Origin: CAYYYJ01 sp964631205 | GTDB lineage: Archaea > Aenigmatarchaeota > Aenigmatarchaeia > QMZP01 > JACQNV01 | Assembly (NCBI GenBank): GCA_964631205.1 | Contig: CAZVWU010000002.1 | Span: 1 to 64,000 of the forward strand | DNA: 64,000 nt | Direction of reading: 5' to 3' | Shown here: positions 16,266-24,970 of the stretch, piece after piece | Layout: each line of letters starts with the position of its first letter | Position numbering within the stretch: the first letter of the stretch is position 1 | Notes under the pieces: generated by a model | Database searches by the model: none | Told to the model about the DNA's origin: nothing | The model's input: the letters and a program-made list of their open reading frames with translations, nothing else | Translations under genes and position numbers: made by a program

Positions 16266-17024
16266 ATGGCAGTATCTGTTGTAATTCCAGTTTTTAATTA
16301 TGAAGCAGGGGTCGAGGCAACGGTAAAAAACATAAGGGAGAAAGCAGAAGCCGGGGAAATTGTTTTGGTCTGGGATGTCACGAAGCCGGAGCTGAAAGGC
16401 AAGGTGGCAGAGCTGGCTGATAAATTAAAAAAGAAATACAAAACCACTGCTTATTTCAGGTTCAAACAGAAAGGTTTTGGCTCAGCTGTCAGATTGGGTT
16501 TTGAAAAGGCAAAAGGGGATGTAGTTGTTTTGATGATGGCTGACATCTGCGATGATCCAAAAACAATAAGATTGATGGAAAAAGAAATGGAAAAAGGGTA
16601 TGACATTGTTTCAGGATGCAGGTATTGCAAAGGCGGCGGGATAATAGGAGAGGCGTTTAAACAAAAAATTTCCTCTGCAGTTTCTTTATTAATAAATATT
16701 TTCAGCAGTGTAAAATGCAGGGACCTGACAAATGCGTTCAAAATGTACAAGAAAGAAGTCCTAAAAAATATTAAAACAGAATCAAATAATTTCGATCTTT
16801 CAATAGAGCTTCCGCTTAAAGCTGCAAGAAAAGGCTATAAAATCTCGCAGGTCCCGACAGTCTGGAAAAACAGGGATGCTGGAAAATCAAACTTCAATTT
16901 CATCGGTGAGAGTAAAAGGTATTTGAAATGGTTTTTATATTCAGCATTCTGGATGCCATCATTGCTTACAAAATTTCTTGCGGCTTCGGTTCTTTTGCTG
17001 GGTATATGGAGAGTCTTTTTTTAA
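16266..17024 (+). CDS. Family 2 glycosyltransferase (DPM1-like)
   Basis: A 252-residue GT2 enzyme starting VSVVIPVFNYE, with KGFGSAVRLGFEKAKGDVV near residue 80, characteristic of dolichol-phosphate sugar transferases. The usual DAD metal motif is altered to ADICDD. A single hydrophobic helix ends the protein. The ATG at 16266 is preferred over a TTG two codons earlier. It begins the glycan island. The last 59 nt overlap the convergent epimerase gene. It probably transfers a sugar to a lipid phosphate; the donor is unknown. Confidence 0.82.
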   Translation: MAVSVVIPVFNYEAGVEATVKNIREKAEAGEIVLVWDVTKPELKGKVAELADKLKKKYKTTAYFRFKQKGFGSAVRLGFEKAKGDVVVLMMADICDDPKTIRLMEKEMEKGYDIVSGCRYCKGGGIIGEAFKQKISSAVSLLINIFSSVKCRDLTNAFKMYKKEVLKNIKTESNNFDLSIELPLKAARKGYKISQVPTVWKNRDAGKSNFNFIGESKRYLKWFLYSAFWMPSLLTKFLAASVLLLGIWRVFF

Positions 17025-17973
17025 GCCAATCAACTGTTATTCCCAGCCCTGTATCTAAATCAACTTTTGGCTTCCATCCAAGAGCCGTTATTTTTGAAAT
17101 GTCAGGCACTCTTTTCTGGACATCATATTGTAATGCTGAAAGATTTTTAAATTTTATCTCCTTTTCTGTTCGGCAGATTTTCCAAATCTTTTCTGCCAAT
17201 TCCTTGACAGAAGTTTCAATTCCAGTCCCTATATTGAAATCGTCATTTTCCGCTTTTTCAGCAATAAAAATTATTGCGTCCGCGAGGTCGTCCACATATG
17301 TATAGCTTCGTGTTTGGTCTCCTGATCCCAGAATTTCAAGCGGGTATTGACCTGAGAGTATTTTCTTGACAAGGTCTGGTATGATATGCGAATATCCAAT
17401 ATAATCCCCTGGAACCTCTCCTGGTCCGTATGCATTGAAAGGCCTTGCAATAACATAAGGGACACCAAACTCCTCAAAATAGGTTTTTGCAATATATTCT
17501 GAAACCAGTTTGGAAAATCCGTATCCTGTAAGAGGAGGCGGCGAAGTTTCAATTGCTTTTTCCGGTGTTGGAAAAACAGAAGCGCGCTCAAAAACCATCG
17601 AGGACGACAGGCATACGATCTTTGTTTTTTCTTTCTTTGATGCGTCCCATAAATTCAAATTTAGGATGGAATTGTCCCTTACGCTTGTCGCAGGGTATTT
17701 GTGAAAATAGCCTATTCCGCCTATAATTGCCGCGAAATGGAAGCAGACATCAATTCCCTCCATTGATTTTTCTGCATTTTCTGTGTTGAGTAGATTAAGT
17801 TGCTTGAATTCTATTTTATCAAGGATATTTTCCAGATTTATCGATTCGCCTTTAGATAAATTGTCAACAACCCTGACATTCGCGCCTGCTTGAACCAATT
17901 TTATTGCAACCCTAGATCCTATAAATCCAGCGCCACCTGTAACCAAGATTTTTTTGTTTTGCCAGAAATTCAT
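16966..17973 (-). CDS. NAD-dependent nucleotide-sugar epimerase/dehydratase
   Basis: A 335-residue extended short-chain dehydrogenase. The Rossmann motif TGGAGFIGS is at the N-terminus, the catalytic Ser-Ser lies in CLSSSMVFE and the YxxxK dyad is YGFSK near residue 158. A YTYVDDLADA motif and a C-terminal substrate-binding half follow. The start at 17973 lies 4 nt after the UDP-sugar dehydrogenase stop, so the two form an operon; the pairing suggests it acts on a UDP-uronic acid (C4 epimerase or similar). The last codons overlap the convergent GT2 gene. Confidence 0.87.
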   Translation of the reverse strand: MNFWQNKKILVTGGAGFIGSRVAIKLVQAGANVRVVDNLSKGESINLENILDKIEFKQLNLLNTENAEKSMEGIDVCFHFAAIIGGIGYFHKYPATSVRDNSILNLNLWDASKKEKTKIVCLSSSMVFERASVFPTPEKAIETSPPPLTGYGFSKLVSEYIAKTYFEEFGVPYVIARPFNAYGPGEVPGDYIGYSHIIPDLVKKILSGQYPLEILGSGDQTRSYTYVDDLADAIIFIAEKAENDDFNIGTGIETSVKELAEKIWKICRTEKEIKFKNLSALQYDVQKRVPDISKITALGWKPKVDLDTGLGITVDWLKKRLSIYPAKEPKPQEIL

Positions 17974-17977
17974 ACAA

Positions 17978-19282
17978 TTATTTCCCGCTCCCAAACCTGA
18001 TGTAATCAAAACCTGATGCCTTCGCCTCTTCCCTGTCCACTATTCCCCAACAGTCGACCAATATGCAATCTTTTTTGTGGCTGCCGATCGTTGCTATTTT
18101 TTTATGCACATCCCTGAAATCTGAATGGTTAGTTGCGATTATTATTGCGTCGGCATCCTTTACAGCTTCTTCAAGCGATTCTGTATTTTGGATTAAAGGG
18201 TCGTGCACCGAAACTTCTGCATTGCTTCCTTTAAGTATCTCAACTATCCTTACAGAAGGCGAGTATTTTGTGTTGTCGCTGTTTGCCTTGAATCCAAGGC
18301 CTAAAACAGCTATCCTTGAGTTGTGGAGCTTTTTGTTTTGTTTTTCTAGCCTTCCTTTCAGCCTGTTAATCATGTGTTGGGGGATAGATTCGCTAAGCCT
18401 CCATGCAACTTGAATGAAATCAGGGAAAGAAAGGTGTGCAGTAAGGTAATACCCGTCTTTGCTCAGGCAGGGGCCGCCTGTGAGTCCTGGAATTGGAAGG
18501 CCTCCCCTTTTGTAGCCTTCATTCACGAGCTTTATTACCTCATGCCCGTCCTCCCCATAAGTTTCTGCAAGCAGGCCAAATTCATTTCCGAGTGAGAAGT
18601 TGATATACCTGTAGACATTTGCAAAAAGCTTTGCAAGCTCTGCAGCTTTTGGAGTCGCCCTGAGAATTTTTTTGTCCTTGTTTATTTTTCGGAAAATTTC
18701 CTCAGCAATGTCGCCTGAAATTTTATCCATAGAGCCGATAATTTCTGGAAGCTCCATGATTTCTTTTATCGACTGGCCTTCCACAATCCTTTCAGGGCAG
18801 ACAGCCAAGCCAAAATCCTCTCCTGCTTTCAGGCCCGTCCTCTTTTCTATGAAAGGTTTTATCACTTCCTCAAGAGTGCCAGGGGAAGCTGTCGACCTCA
18901 TTATTATCATCTTGCCATTCAATGGATTTTTCACAAGGCCTTCAAGAGCAGATGTGAGCTGCGTGTAATCAGGCCTCATGTGCTCGCCTATTGGAGTCCC
19001 CACTGTAAGTATCAGCGCGTCGGATTTTGAAATTGCATCCTTTGCATCAGTTGTCGCTGTAAAATTATTTGTCTTAATGTAATCGTCTATCAGTTCCTCT
19101 TTAAACGGCGGGATTTTCTTATTTATGCTTTCAACGTATTCCTTGTTTACGTCTATCCCAATTACTTTTATTCCAGAATTCGCAAAAACAAGCCCTAAAG
19201 GGAGGCCTACCCGCCCTATGCCTACAATCCCTATCGAAAATCCATTTGTTTTGACTTTTTCTAGAAGCTGTTCAAGAAGCAT
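17978..19282 (-). CDS. UDP-N-acetyl-hexosamine 6-dehydrogenase (WecC/WbpA-like)
   Basis: A 434-residue member of the UDP-glucose/GDP-mannose dehydrogenase family, oxidising the C6 alcohol to a uronic acid with two NAD+. Visible are GIGRVGLPLG near residue 20, TVGTPIGE, CPERIVEGQ (typical of UDP-ManNAc/GlcNAc dehydrogenases) and the catalytic Cys in TGGPCLSKDGYYL near residue 268, followed by a second nucleotide-binding domain (VLGLGFKANSDNT). It probably makes a UDP-HexNAc uronic acid. TATA-like tttttatac lies about 20-30 nt before the start. Confidence 0.9.
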   Translation of the reverse strand: MLLEQLLEKVKTNGFSIGIVGIGRVGLPLGLVFANSGIKVIGIDVNKEYVESINKKIPPFKEELIDDYIKTNNFTATTDAKDAISKSDALILTVGTPIGEHMRPDYTQLTSALEGLVKNPLNGKMIIMRSTASPGTLEEVIKPFIEKRTGLKAGEDFGLAVCPERIVEGQSIKEIMELPEIIGSMDKISGDIAEEIFRKINKDKKILRATPKAAELAKLFANVYRYINFSLGNEFGLLAETYGEDGHEVIKLVNEGYKRGGLPIPGLTGGPCLSKDGYYLTAHLSFPDFIQVAWRLSESIPQHMINRLKGRLEKQNKKLHNSRIAVLGLGFKANSDNTKYSPSVRIVEILKGSNAEVSVHDPLIQNTESLEEAVKDADAIIIATNHSDFRDVHKKIATIGSHKKDCILVDCWGIVDREEAKASGFDYIRFGSGK

Positions 19283-19365
19283 AGCAGAGTTTTTTATTGG
19301 AAGTATAAAAAGCTAATCCTGTATTTGCCACTAACGTCAATCTAACAAAACGCGCCTGTTTAATC

Positions 19366-19725
19366 CTAATGTTTTCCAGGCAGGCTGGTGTATTTATCTA
19401 ATCCACATCTTAGATCCGGGATCTTTTTTGCCAGTGCATCAAAATGTTTTTTGTATTCTGGATTTAGCGGACTAATACGATCTGCGTCTTGAGGTTGCCA
19501 CTTTCCCCGATTCAGATCATCACACACATAATTCTTACGCCTTGCCATGCCATCTGTACTATCCCCCCACATAAAACTAATGCAGGCAATGTCGCCACCT
19601 TGATAAACGACTCCCAAATACATTAAAGGGACTGTTGATTTTGTATCTATCAAGGCCTTGGTATAGACAGTTGAAAGACCGTCGTCATCCGTTTGCCAGT
19701 CTGTCTCAATTTTTATCTTTCTCAT
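19366..19725 (-). CDS. Hypothetical protein of the PP2C/Nudix module
   Basis: A 119-residue soluble protein without signal peptide or membrane segment. The N-terminal half is beta-rich with many acidic residues; Cys occur near residues 49, 68 and 107. It overlaps the PP2C-like gene by 4 nt (ATGA), so translation is coupled. The family is not recognised, and the tight coupling suggests a joint function. Confidence 0.65.
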   Translation of the reverse strand: MRKIKIETDWQTDDDGLSTVYTKALIDTKSTVPLMYLGVVYQGGDIACISFMWGDSTDGMARRKNYVCDDLNRGKWQPQDADRISPLNPEYKKHFDALAKKIPDLRCGLDKYTSLPGKH

Positions 19726-20591
19726 ATTTGATCCATTCTAATAGAATCCCAATCATCAATTTCAACATGCACAGCAGTCCTGTCATCAAGCCTGTCGCCT
19801 TTTAATCCAGGATAGTTTTTGCACCTTTGTGGGTCTTCATTATAAACCTTTTTTAGTTTGGATTCTAACCCCTCTATCGTAAAGCCGTCTTGGTTGTCAG
19901 GCTCTTCAAAACCGTCGCTCCAGAGAAGCAGGTTTTTTGGTGTTGGAATTTCAATAAATGTGATGCCTTCTTGTGGCAGGGTTTCTGTCCCGTCTATTGC
20001 AGGATAGCTGAACTTGTGGCCAAGTACGTTCTGCGTTTCATATTGGGAAATAATAAAGGCGTTAAGCATCTTCTTGAACCAGTCTTCAGATCCATTTTCA
20101 ATGCACCACTTTCTGAGCTCAGTGTGATGGGTGTCTATCGCTTTTGTAATTCCTGTAAGTATCCTGCTATCAGCTGCTAACCTGACATCGCCAACTCCTG
20201 TAACAACAGTCTTCTCTGGCGCCACTATTGCGTGTGCTATGTAGCCTGTAAATGTAAGCGCCCTGTTTTCCCTGTAGCCCTTTATGCCGAGCTGTTCATA
20301 GGCTCCTCTTATCCTCTCATTTGCGAGTTGAATAAGCTTGTATCCGGTTTCGTCTGTCCTTTCTATTACATCCTTGACTAGAGTGGAACCAATAACACCG
20401 CCATTATATTTTGTGTCTGCAGGCTCGCCTCTCAAAACTGCTGTTTCTTCATGTGTATAAGGCCCGCCAACAAGGTTGGATGCCCAATCGCCGACTGCAA
20501 CCTTAAGCCTGTGGCCATTAAAATCAATAAAATAAAAATCTTCAGAAATCTTTTTCCCTGTTCCAGGCTGATAATAAATTTTTGCTTTCAT
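19722..20591 (-). CDS. PP2C-like protein phosphatase, divergent
   Basis: A 289-residue protein with the motif order of PP2C phosphatases: SEDFYFIDF and VGDWAS (a variant of the usual DG metal motif) near residues 16-35, TGVGDVRLA near 131, LLLWSDGFEEP near 226 and DDRTAVHVEI near 275. The metal-binding Asp residues are mostly kept, so hydrolysis of phospho-Ser/Thr is possible, but the altered first motif leaves activity uncertain. It overlaps genes on both sides by 4 nt. The neighbours are a Nudix-like protein and a small unknown; no kinase is seen nearby. Confidence 0.65.
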   Translation of the reverse strand: MKAKIYYQPGTGKKISEDFYFIDFNGHRLKVAVGDWASNLVGGPYTHEETAVLRGEPADTKYNGGVIGSTLVKDVIERTDETGYKLIQLANERIRGAYEQLGIKGYRENRALTFTGYIAHAIVAPEKTVVTGVGDVRLAADSRILTGITKAIDTHHTELRKWCIENGSEDWFKKMLNAFIISQYETQNVLGHKFSYPAIDGTETLPQEGITFIEIPTPKNLLLWSDGFEEPDNQDGFTIEGLESKLKKVYNEDPQRCKNYPGLKGDRLDDRTAVHVEIDDWDSIRMDQI

Positions 20592-21574
20592 AAATCAGAT
20601 ATTGAAGGCTGGGGGAGCTCTATTTTACTTCCTTCTGCCTGCGAAGCTTTCAGTTTTGAAATGTCGCAGCCGTATCTGTAAACCCAAAAATCTATCACAT
20701 CAAGAGACTTTCCTTGTATATTTGCTGTCCCCGCATCCATAGCATCTTGTTCTTTTATAAACCTCATCATGTAGTCTGGATCATTAGGGAGCAGCCTTAA
20801 ATTTTTTCCAAATTCAGGTTCATTTTTAGCTTTCTTTTGGGTAGCTCTCCAGTCTTCATATTTTTCTTTTGTCTGTTTTCCATCAGTGTTTAGCTGAACA
20901 ACAAAGGAAAATGTAGGGTGATATGTCCCTTCCCTTTTACTTGCTCCGATAGCCCAGCCAGGAATAATCCGCGAAATATCTAGATCATGGTTCACACCTA
21001 TCTCTTCTCCCAATTCGCGATATATTTGCGCTCCGAAAGAAGGATGGCCATCTGGTGATATCAACAAACCGCCTGCAGGCACACCAAGCTTTCCAAGATA
21101 GGCTCCTTCTGCTTTCGTGCTTGAGCCAAAGACTATTTTTTCTCCTGTTTCATCTGGTTTAGTTAAAACCACTGCATTGACGTATGCGGCCTGGAGAGAG
21201 GTTGGCTGGCTTCTTGAAAAAGCAAACCTGAAATACGAGCTTGCAACTCCTTTAAAAACAAGATGATTATTTTCAACTTTGATGTCTGCTGGATCCATGG
21301 AAATCGCGACTATAGGATCATCAAAAAAAGTGCCTCCTTTCAACTTTTCGATTTCTTCCTTCTCCGAAATAAACTGGGCAAAAGTTTTCCCTTTTACTTT
21401 ATCACCAACCGGAATCTGATGAGTATTGGGGTCAAAACTTCCTATTCTAATTCCTGAGTAGCCGCTGAAAGGCACATGATACCGCTTTCTATCTGGCATA
21501 ACTAAAATATACTTTTCCTTATGGGCGAGTTTAAGCTCATCCTTTCTGAAAATACTATCTCTTCGTCTTTGCAA
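20588..21574 (-). CDS. Nudix-domain hydrolase, N-terminal start uncertain
   Basis: A protein of up to 328 residues. The Nudix box is visible as GG-LLISPDG-HPS followed by RELGEEIGV, an exact REUxEExGU core, so pyrophosphate cleavage of a nucleoside-diphosphate compound is likely. The flanking N- and C-terminal extensions are unusual for the family. The start is unclear: TTG at 21574 gives 328 residues and ATG at 21499 gives 303, but similarity of its N-terminus to the protein at 23488 argues that coding begins before 21499. The overlapping frame at 21502-21636 may be its true 5' part after a frameshift. Confidence 0.68.
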   Translation of the reverse strand: MQRRRDSIFRKDELKLAHKEKYILVMPDRKRYHVPFSGYSGIRIGSFDPNTHQIPVGDKVKGKTFAQFISEKEEIEKLKGGTFFDDPIVAISMDPADIKVENNHLVFKGVASSYFRFAFSRSQPTSLQAAYVNAVVLTKPDETGEKIVFGSSTKAEGAYLGKLGVPAGGLLISPDGHPSFGAQIYRELGEEIGVNHDLDISRIIPGWAIGASKREGTYHPTFSFVVQLNTDGKQTKEKYEDWRATQKKAKNEPEFGKNLRLLPNDPDYMMRFIKEQDAMDAGTANIQGKSLDVIDFWVYRYGCDISKLKASQAEGSKIELPQPSISDL

Positions 21575-21636
21575 AAAGCTGCAAATTCAGACTTAGTAAA
21601 TTCTACTGTGTAGCTTGCAGACCCATCTGCGAGCAT
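21502..21636 (-). CDS. Small ORF overlapping the Nudix gene start
   Basis: A 44-codon frame starting MLADGSASYTVEF with AGGAGA 5 nt before the ATG. It overlaps the long Nudix frame by 73 nt in another phase. Either it is a separate small coupled protein, or it is the real N-terminus of the Nudix protein separated from it by a one-base frameshift. The good ribosome site favours translation. Confidence 0.4.
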   Translation of the reverse strand: MLADGSASYTVEFTKSEFAAFCKDEEIVFSERMSLNSPIRKSIF

Positions 21637-21664
21637 AGTGTCTCCTTGAATTCTCAAATAACAT

Positions 21665-21823
21665 TTAGCAAGAACTAGCAAGAACTTTTTTTGGGCCTAT
21701 ATATGCCTCTATCTGATCAATACATGAAGCAACATCGCCGGTCCATGGTGTCCATTTGTTACCTCTGCCTATAGATAGTGTTTTGTAGCCCCGTTCAATC
21801 ATATTTAAATATTGTTTTTCCAT
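21665..21823 (-). CDS. Small protein, first gene of the PP2C/Nudix operon
   Basis: A 52-residue frame starting MEKQYLNMIERGYKTLS and ending VLASSC. GGAGG lies 5 nt before the ATG, one of the best ribosome sites in the window, and a TATA-like ttataaat occurs about 40-47 nt upstream. Its reading frame is free of overlap with other genes. It is probably the leader gene of the operon running to 19366. The family is unknown. Confidence 0.5.
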   Translation of the reverse strand: MEKQYLNMIERGYKTLSIGRGNKWTPWTGDVASCIDQIEAYIGPKKVLASSC

Positions 21824-21926
21824 AAGAACCTCCAAATTATGGCATAATATAGCAGATAGATTTATAAGCCTTCACCTCAGTTGATTCTGGCATTATTTTA
21901 AAGGCGGGTTTTGAGAGTATATAGTT

Positions 21927-23471
21927 ATGCATAGTAAAGCAGAATTCACTGAAGCCAAGATGCTTGCAAAAGGCGCCGGGCTTGTTTTTGTTGGCCTTGT
22001 GCTAGGCAGGCTTCTTGGCTATCTGACAAGGCTTGTTGCGGCAAGGTATCTGGGCCCTTCAGGCTATGGGCTTTTGATACTCGGGTTCTCCTTGTTTTCA
22101 ATTGTTTCTGTGATTGGGCTGCTTGGCCTCCAGGGAGGGATGATAAGGTTCTCCTCTGAATTTTCAGGGAAAAACCAGAGAGGCAAGATCCGGCCTATGG
22201 CATACTATTCAATAAAAATTTCAGTTCCGCTTTCAGGCCTGATCGCCATTGCAATGTTTTTTTCTGCTGATTACATCTCAGAGGTTTTTTTCCACACAAA
22301 GGAGCTTGCCGGCATACTCCGGATATTTTCTCTCGCATTGCCTTTTAGCGCCGCGGCAGGCATTTTTTTGGGGGTGATAATGGGGATGAAATTTCCCAAG
22401 TACAGGGTCTACGCAGAGGATATTTCCAAGCCAGGCTCAAGGCTGGTTTTTTTGGCTTTTGCGGTTTTTTTCGGATTGGGCCTTGTAGGCGCTGGTGTTT
22501 CTTACGCTCTCAGTTTTGCTGTTGCAATGGTTGCGGGGATATATTTTTTCAATAAACTAGCGCGTGAAAAAACAGGGCTTTCGCCAAAAGAGAAAAAGTC
22601 CATCCTTTCTTATTCATGGCCCATAATGATGAGCTCGATAGTTTTCATAATAATGGCCCAGATAAACAGCCTTCTTCTGGGCTACCTGAAGGCGGCCTCT
22701 GATGTGGGTGTCTACAATGCCGCTGTACCCACGGCTGATATGATGATAATGCTGCCGGTTTCAATAATGGCGTTATTCCTCCCTGTGATATCCGAGCTTT
22801 ACGGAAAGAAAAATCTGGATGAGGTTAAAAGGCTTTATGCGAAAGTTGTTAAGTGGGTCCTTATTGCGACGTTCCCTCTTTTCCTGATATTCATAATTTT
22901 CCCTGCCCAGATATTAACCATGCTTTTTGGCCTTGAATATAGTTCAGGCTCAGTGGCCCTTGCAATACTTTCTATTGGCTATTTCATAAGCGTGGCGCTT
23001 TACCCTTCAAATGACGCTATAAACCTTTTCAAAAAAACAAAGGTGCATTTTTACATCTCTGTCATTGCAGTGCTTTTAAACACTTCATTAGGCTACATCC
23101 TTATCCAGCTGTACGGCCTTATCGGGGCTGCCATAGCGACAACTGTGACATATGCATTTATCGGGCTGTCAACTGCGTATGTTGCATACAAGCTTGGACT
23201 AAGCCCTTACAGCAAAAGCGCCTGCAAGGTTCTGGCTTCCGGAGCTTTTGTGTTTGCGGGATTTTTTTTAATAAGCCTTTTATTTCCTGCTGGATTGCTG
23301 GCATCCGTGGCAGAAATAACATTGCTTATTGGGTGCTACTTCACTCTGGTTTTAGTGTCCGGGGTTTTTGATGCGGAGGATATTGCTGTGATTGAGGCTG
23401 TTGAGAGAAAGCTCAAGATAAAATCAATGCCCTTCAGCAGGGCTGGCAGAAAATTCGTTGGGAGGCAATGA
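21927..23471 (+). CDS. Polysaccharide flippase (Wzx/MATE-like)
   Basis: A 514-residue integral membrane protein with about 14 hydrophobic segments. The start (KMLAKGAGLVFVGLVLGRLLGYLTR, then LGPSGYGLL) is typical of the oligosaccharide-flippase branch of the MVF/MATE superfamily, which moves lipid-linked glycans across the cytoplasmic membrane. It stands alone on the plus strand. It is the only flippase in the window and is the candidate exporter of the lipid-linked sugar assembled by the island. Confidence 0.92.
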   Translation: MHSKAEFTEAKMLAKGAGLVFVGLVLGRLLGYLTRLVAARYLGPSGYGLLILGFSLFSIVSVIGLLGLQGGMIRFSSEFSGKNQRGKIRPMAYYSIKISVPLSGLIAIAMFFSADYISEVFFHTKELAGILRIFSLALPFSAAAGIFLGVIMGMKFPKYRVYAEDISKPGSRLVFLAFAVFFGLGLVGAGVSYALSFAVAMVAGIYFFNKLAREKTGLSPKEKKSILSYSWPIMMSSIVFIIMAQINSLLLGYLKAASDVGVYNAAVPTADMMIMLPVSIMALFLPVISELYGKKNLDEVKRLYAKVVKWVLIATFPLFLIFIIFPAQILTMLFGLEYSSGSVALAILSIGYFISVALYPSNDAINLFKKTKVHFYISVIAVLLNTSLGYILIQLYGLIGAAIATTVTYAFIGLSTAYVAYKLGLSPYSKSACKVLASGAFVFAGFFLISLLFPAGLLASVAEITLLIGCYFTLVLVSGVFDAEDIAVIEAVERKLKIKSMPFSRAGRKFVGRQ

Positions 23472-23487
23472 GTAAAATAAAGTTTAG

Positions 23488-24369
23488 CTATTTGTCTACA
23501 ATGCCATTTTCAACAAGCCTGTTAACCCACTCTTCCCCAAAAATGCCAGATCCTGTTAACACAATCTGCGCGATTGCGACATCAATAATCCTGTTCTCTG
23601 CAAGATATTTTGCCATCTCTTCGCCGCTCGCATCTATCCGGAAAATTTTCTGATATTTTCCGGGTGTTTTTGGTTTTGTCTGGACTCCATCTTTGCCGAC
23701 AATTTTTTCTGATTCTGTTTTTAGCGCGGCGTGAAAAGCGAATGTATGGTCTCTGTAAGTAAACCCTTCAGCTATGCCTTTAAGATATAATTTATCTATT
23801 TCATTTTCTTCTATGCCCAATTCAAGAGCTACTTGCCTTGCAATTACTGAAAATAAATGGCCTGTTCCTTTCTCAACTAATTTGTCTACATCCCCGTCCT
23901 CACCTGTCAAGCCCCGTCCAAATAAGCTGTCATAACCACCCCATGTTGCCGTGGCTGGCGATCTTGTACTGTGAAGGGATTTATTGTCTGCTGTTCTTAC
24001 AGTTGACATCACGCCTATATTTTCCCTGTATTCGTTGGGGATATTTTCTCCTTTTCTAGCCATAAGATTCATCGCTTCAAAGGCAACATAACCCATTTGC
24101 ATTAAGCCAACTTCTGCGCCTGTCTCTGTTTCTCTTGTATATCTTAAGCCAGCCAATTTGCCGTCTCTAAGATCCCGCTGTTCTTTCTTAGCCAATTCCG
24201 CAGCCTCTGATTTTGCCTTTTCCAACCTTTCTTTAAAATCAGCATTGTATTGGTTATCAGTTCCGCGTACAAGTTTCAAGTCTCCTGCTGTATAAGCATC
24301 AATTCTTTTAGTCGGCAAAAGGATTTTCCAAGTTTTTCCTTGATACATAAGCAACAGATCCACATTCAT
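23488..24369 (-). CDS. Nudix-fold-like protein with degraded Nudix box
   Basis: A 293-residue protein. Residues 135-210 (TWGGYDSLFGRGLTG, then IARQVALELGIEENEI and TYRDHTFAFHAAL) resemble a Nudix domain, but the box reads RQVALELG rather than RExxEExG, so the metal-binding Glu residues are reduced. The N-terminus (LLLMYQGKTWKILLP) resembles that of the Nudix protein at 20588, suggesting divergent paralogues. It overlaps the HAD gene by 4 nt. Catalysis is doubtful; a binding role is possible. Confidence 0.5.
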   Translation of the reverse strand: MNVDLLLMYQGKTWKILLPTKRIDAYTAGDLKLVRGTDNQYNADFKERLEKAKSEAAELAKKEQRDLRDGKLAGLRYTRETETGAEVGLMQMGYVAFEAMNLMARKGENIPNEYRENIGVMSTVRTADNKSLHSTRSPATATWGGYDSLFGRGLTGEDGDVDKLVEKGTGHLFSVIARQVALELGIEENEIDKLYLKGIAEGFTYRDHTFAFHAALKTESEKIVGKDGVQTKPKTPGKYQKIFRIDASGEEMAKYLAENRIIDVAIAQIVLTGSGIFGEEWVNRLVENGIVDK

Positions 24370-24968
24370 GTTTTAAAAGCTTTTTCCAACTTTGAGGAAG
24401 CCAGCTGCTCAGCTGAAAGAAATTGAATTGTCTGCAATCCGTGTTTTCTGGCCATTTCTATCTTTTCAGGACTGTCGTCAACCAAAAGCAAACTTGCCGG
24501 ATCGCCGCCAAGCTCCTTTATTACATGCTCGAAGCAGCCTTCATCCGTTTTCAGAAAATGTGTTTCATGGGATCTGAAGATTTTTTCTGAATATTTTGCC
24601 AAATTGACCATTTCTTTTTCCCTTCTTGTCTGCCATTCATTCGTATCGGTTAGAAAAGCCAACTCCCTGCCGCTGCCCCACAATTTTTCAAGGATGCCTG
24701 CAACGCCTGAATCAACTGCATACATATGCTCATCGTGCGCACGGACAATTTGTTCGTATTTCAGGGGGAATTTCAAATGCGTTTCAACAAGCCTGTTATA
24801 AAACTCGCGGCTTGTCATCATTCCCCTGCTATAGACATCATAATCCGGGTTGTCAAAAAATTTTCCCCTCCTCTGTTCAGGGACTCCATACTCCCCAAGA
24901 ATTCTCATTGTTATTTCATGCGTCGCCTTTATTATCACATTCCCAACATCGAATATTATTACTTGCAT
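24366..24968 (-). CDS. HAD-superfamily hydrolase (subfamily IA)
   Basis: A 200-residue phosphatase-like protein. HAD motif I is IIFDVGNVI with the nucleophile Asp at about residue 6 (the second Asp is replaced by Gly, as in many IA members), motif II is AFLTDTNE near residue 107, a Lys lies in HFLKTDEGCF near residue 139, and motif IV is LLVDDSPEKI near residue 160. The cap is helical. It is directly coupled to the degenerate Nudix-like gene and follows the C-methyltransferase by 2 nt. The substrate is unknown; a sugar phosphate or nucleotide is plausible. Confidence 0.85.
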   Translation of the reverse strand: MQVIIFDVGNVIIKATHEITMRILGEYGVPEQRRGKFFDNPDYDVYSRGMMTSREFYNRLVETHLKFPLKYEQIVRAHDEHMYAVDSGVAGILEKLWGSGRELAFLTDTNEWQTRREKEMVNLAKYSEKIFRSHETHFLKTDEGCFEHVIKELGGDPASLLLVDDSPEKIEMARKHGLQTIQFLSAEQLASSKLEKAFKT

Positions 24969-24970
24969 AA

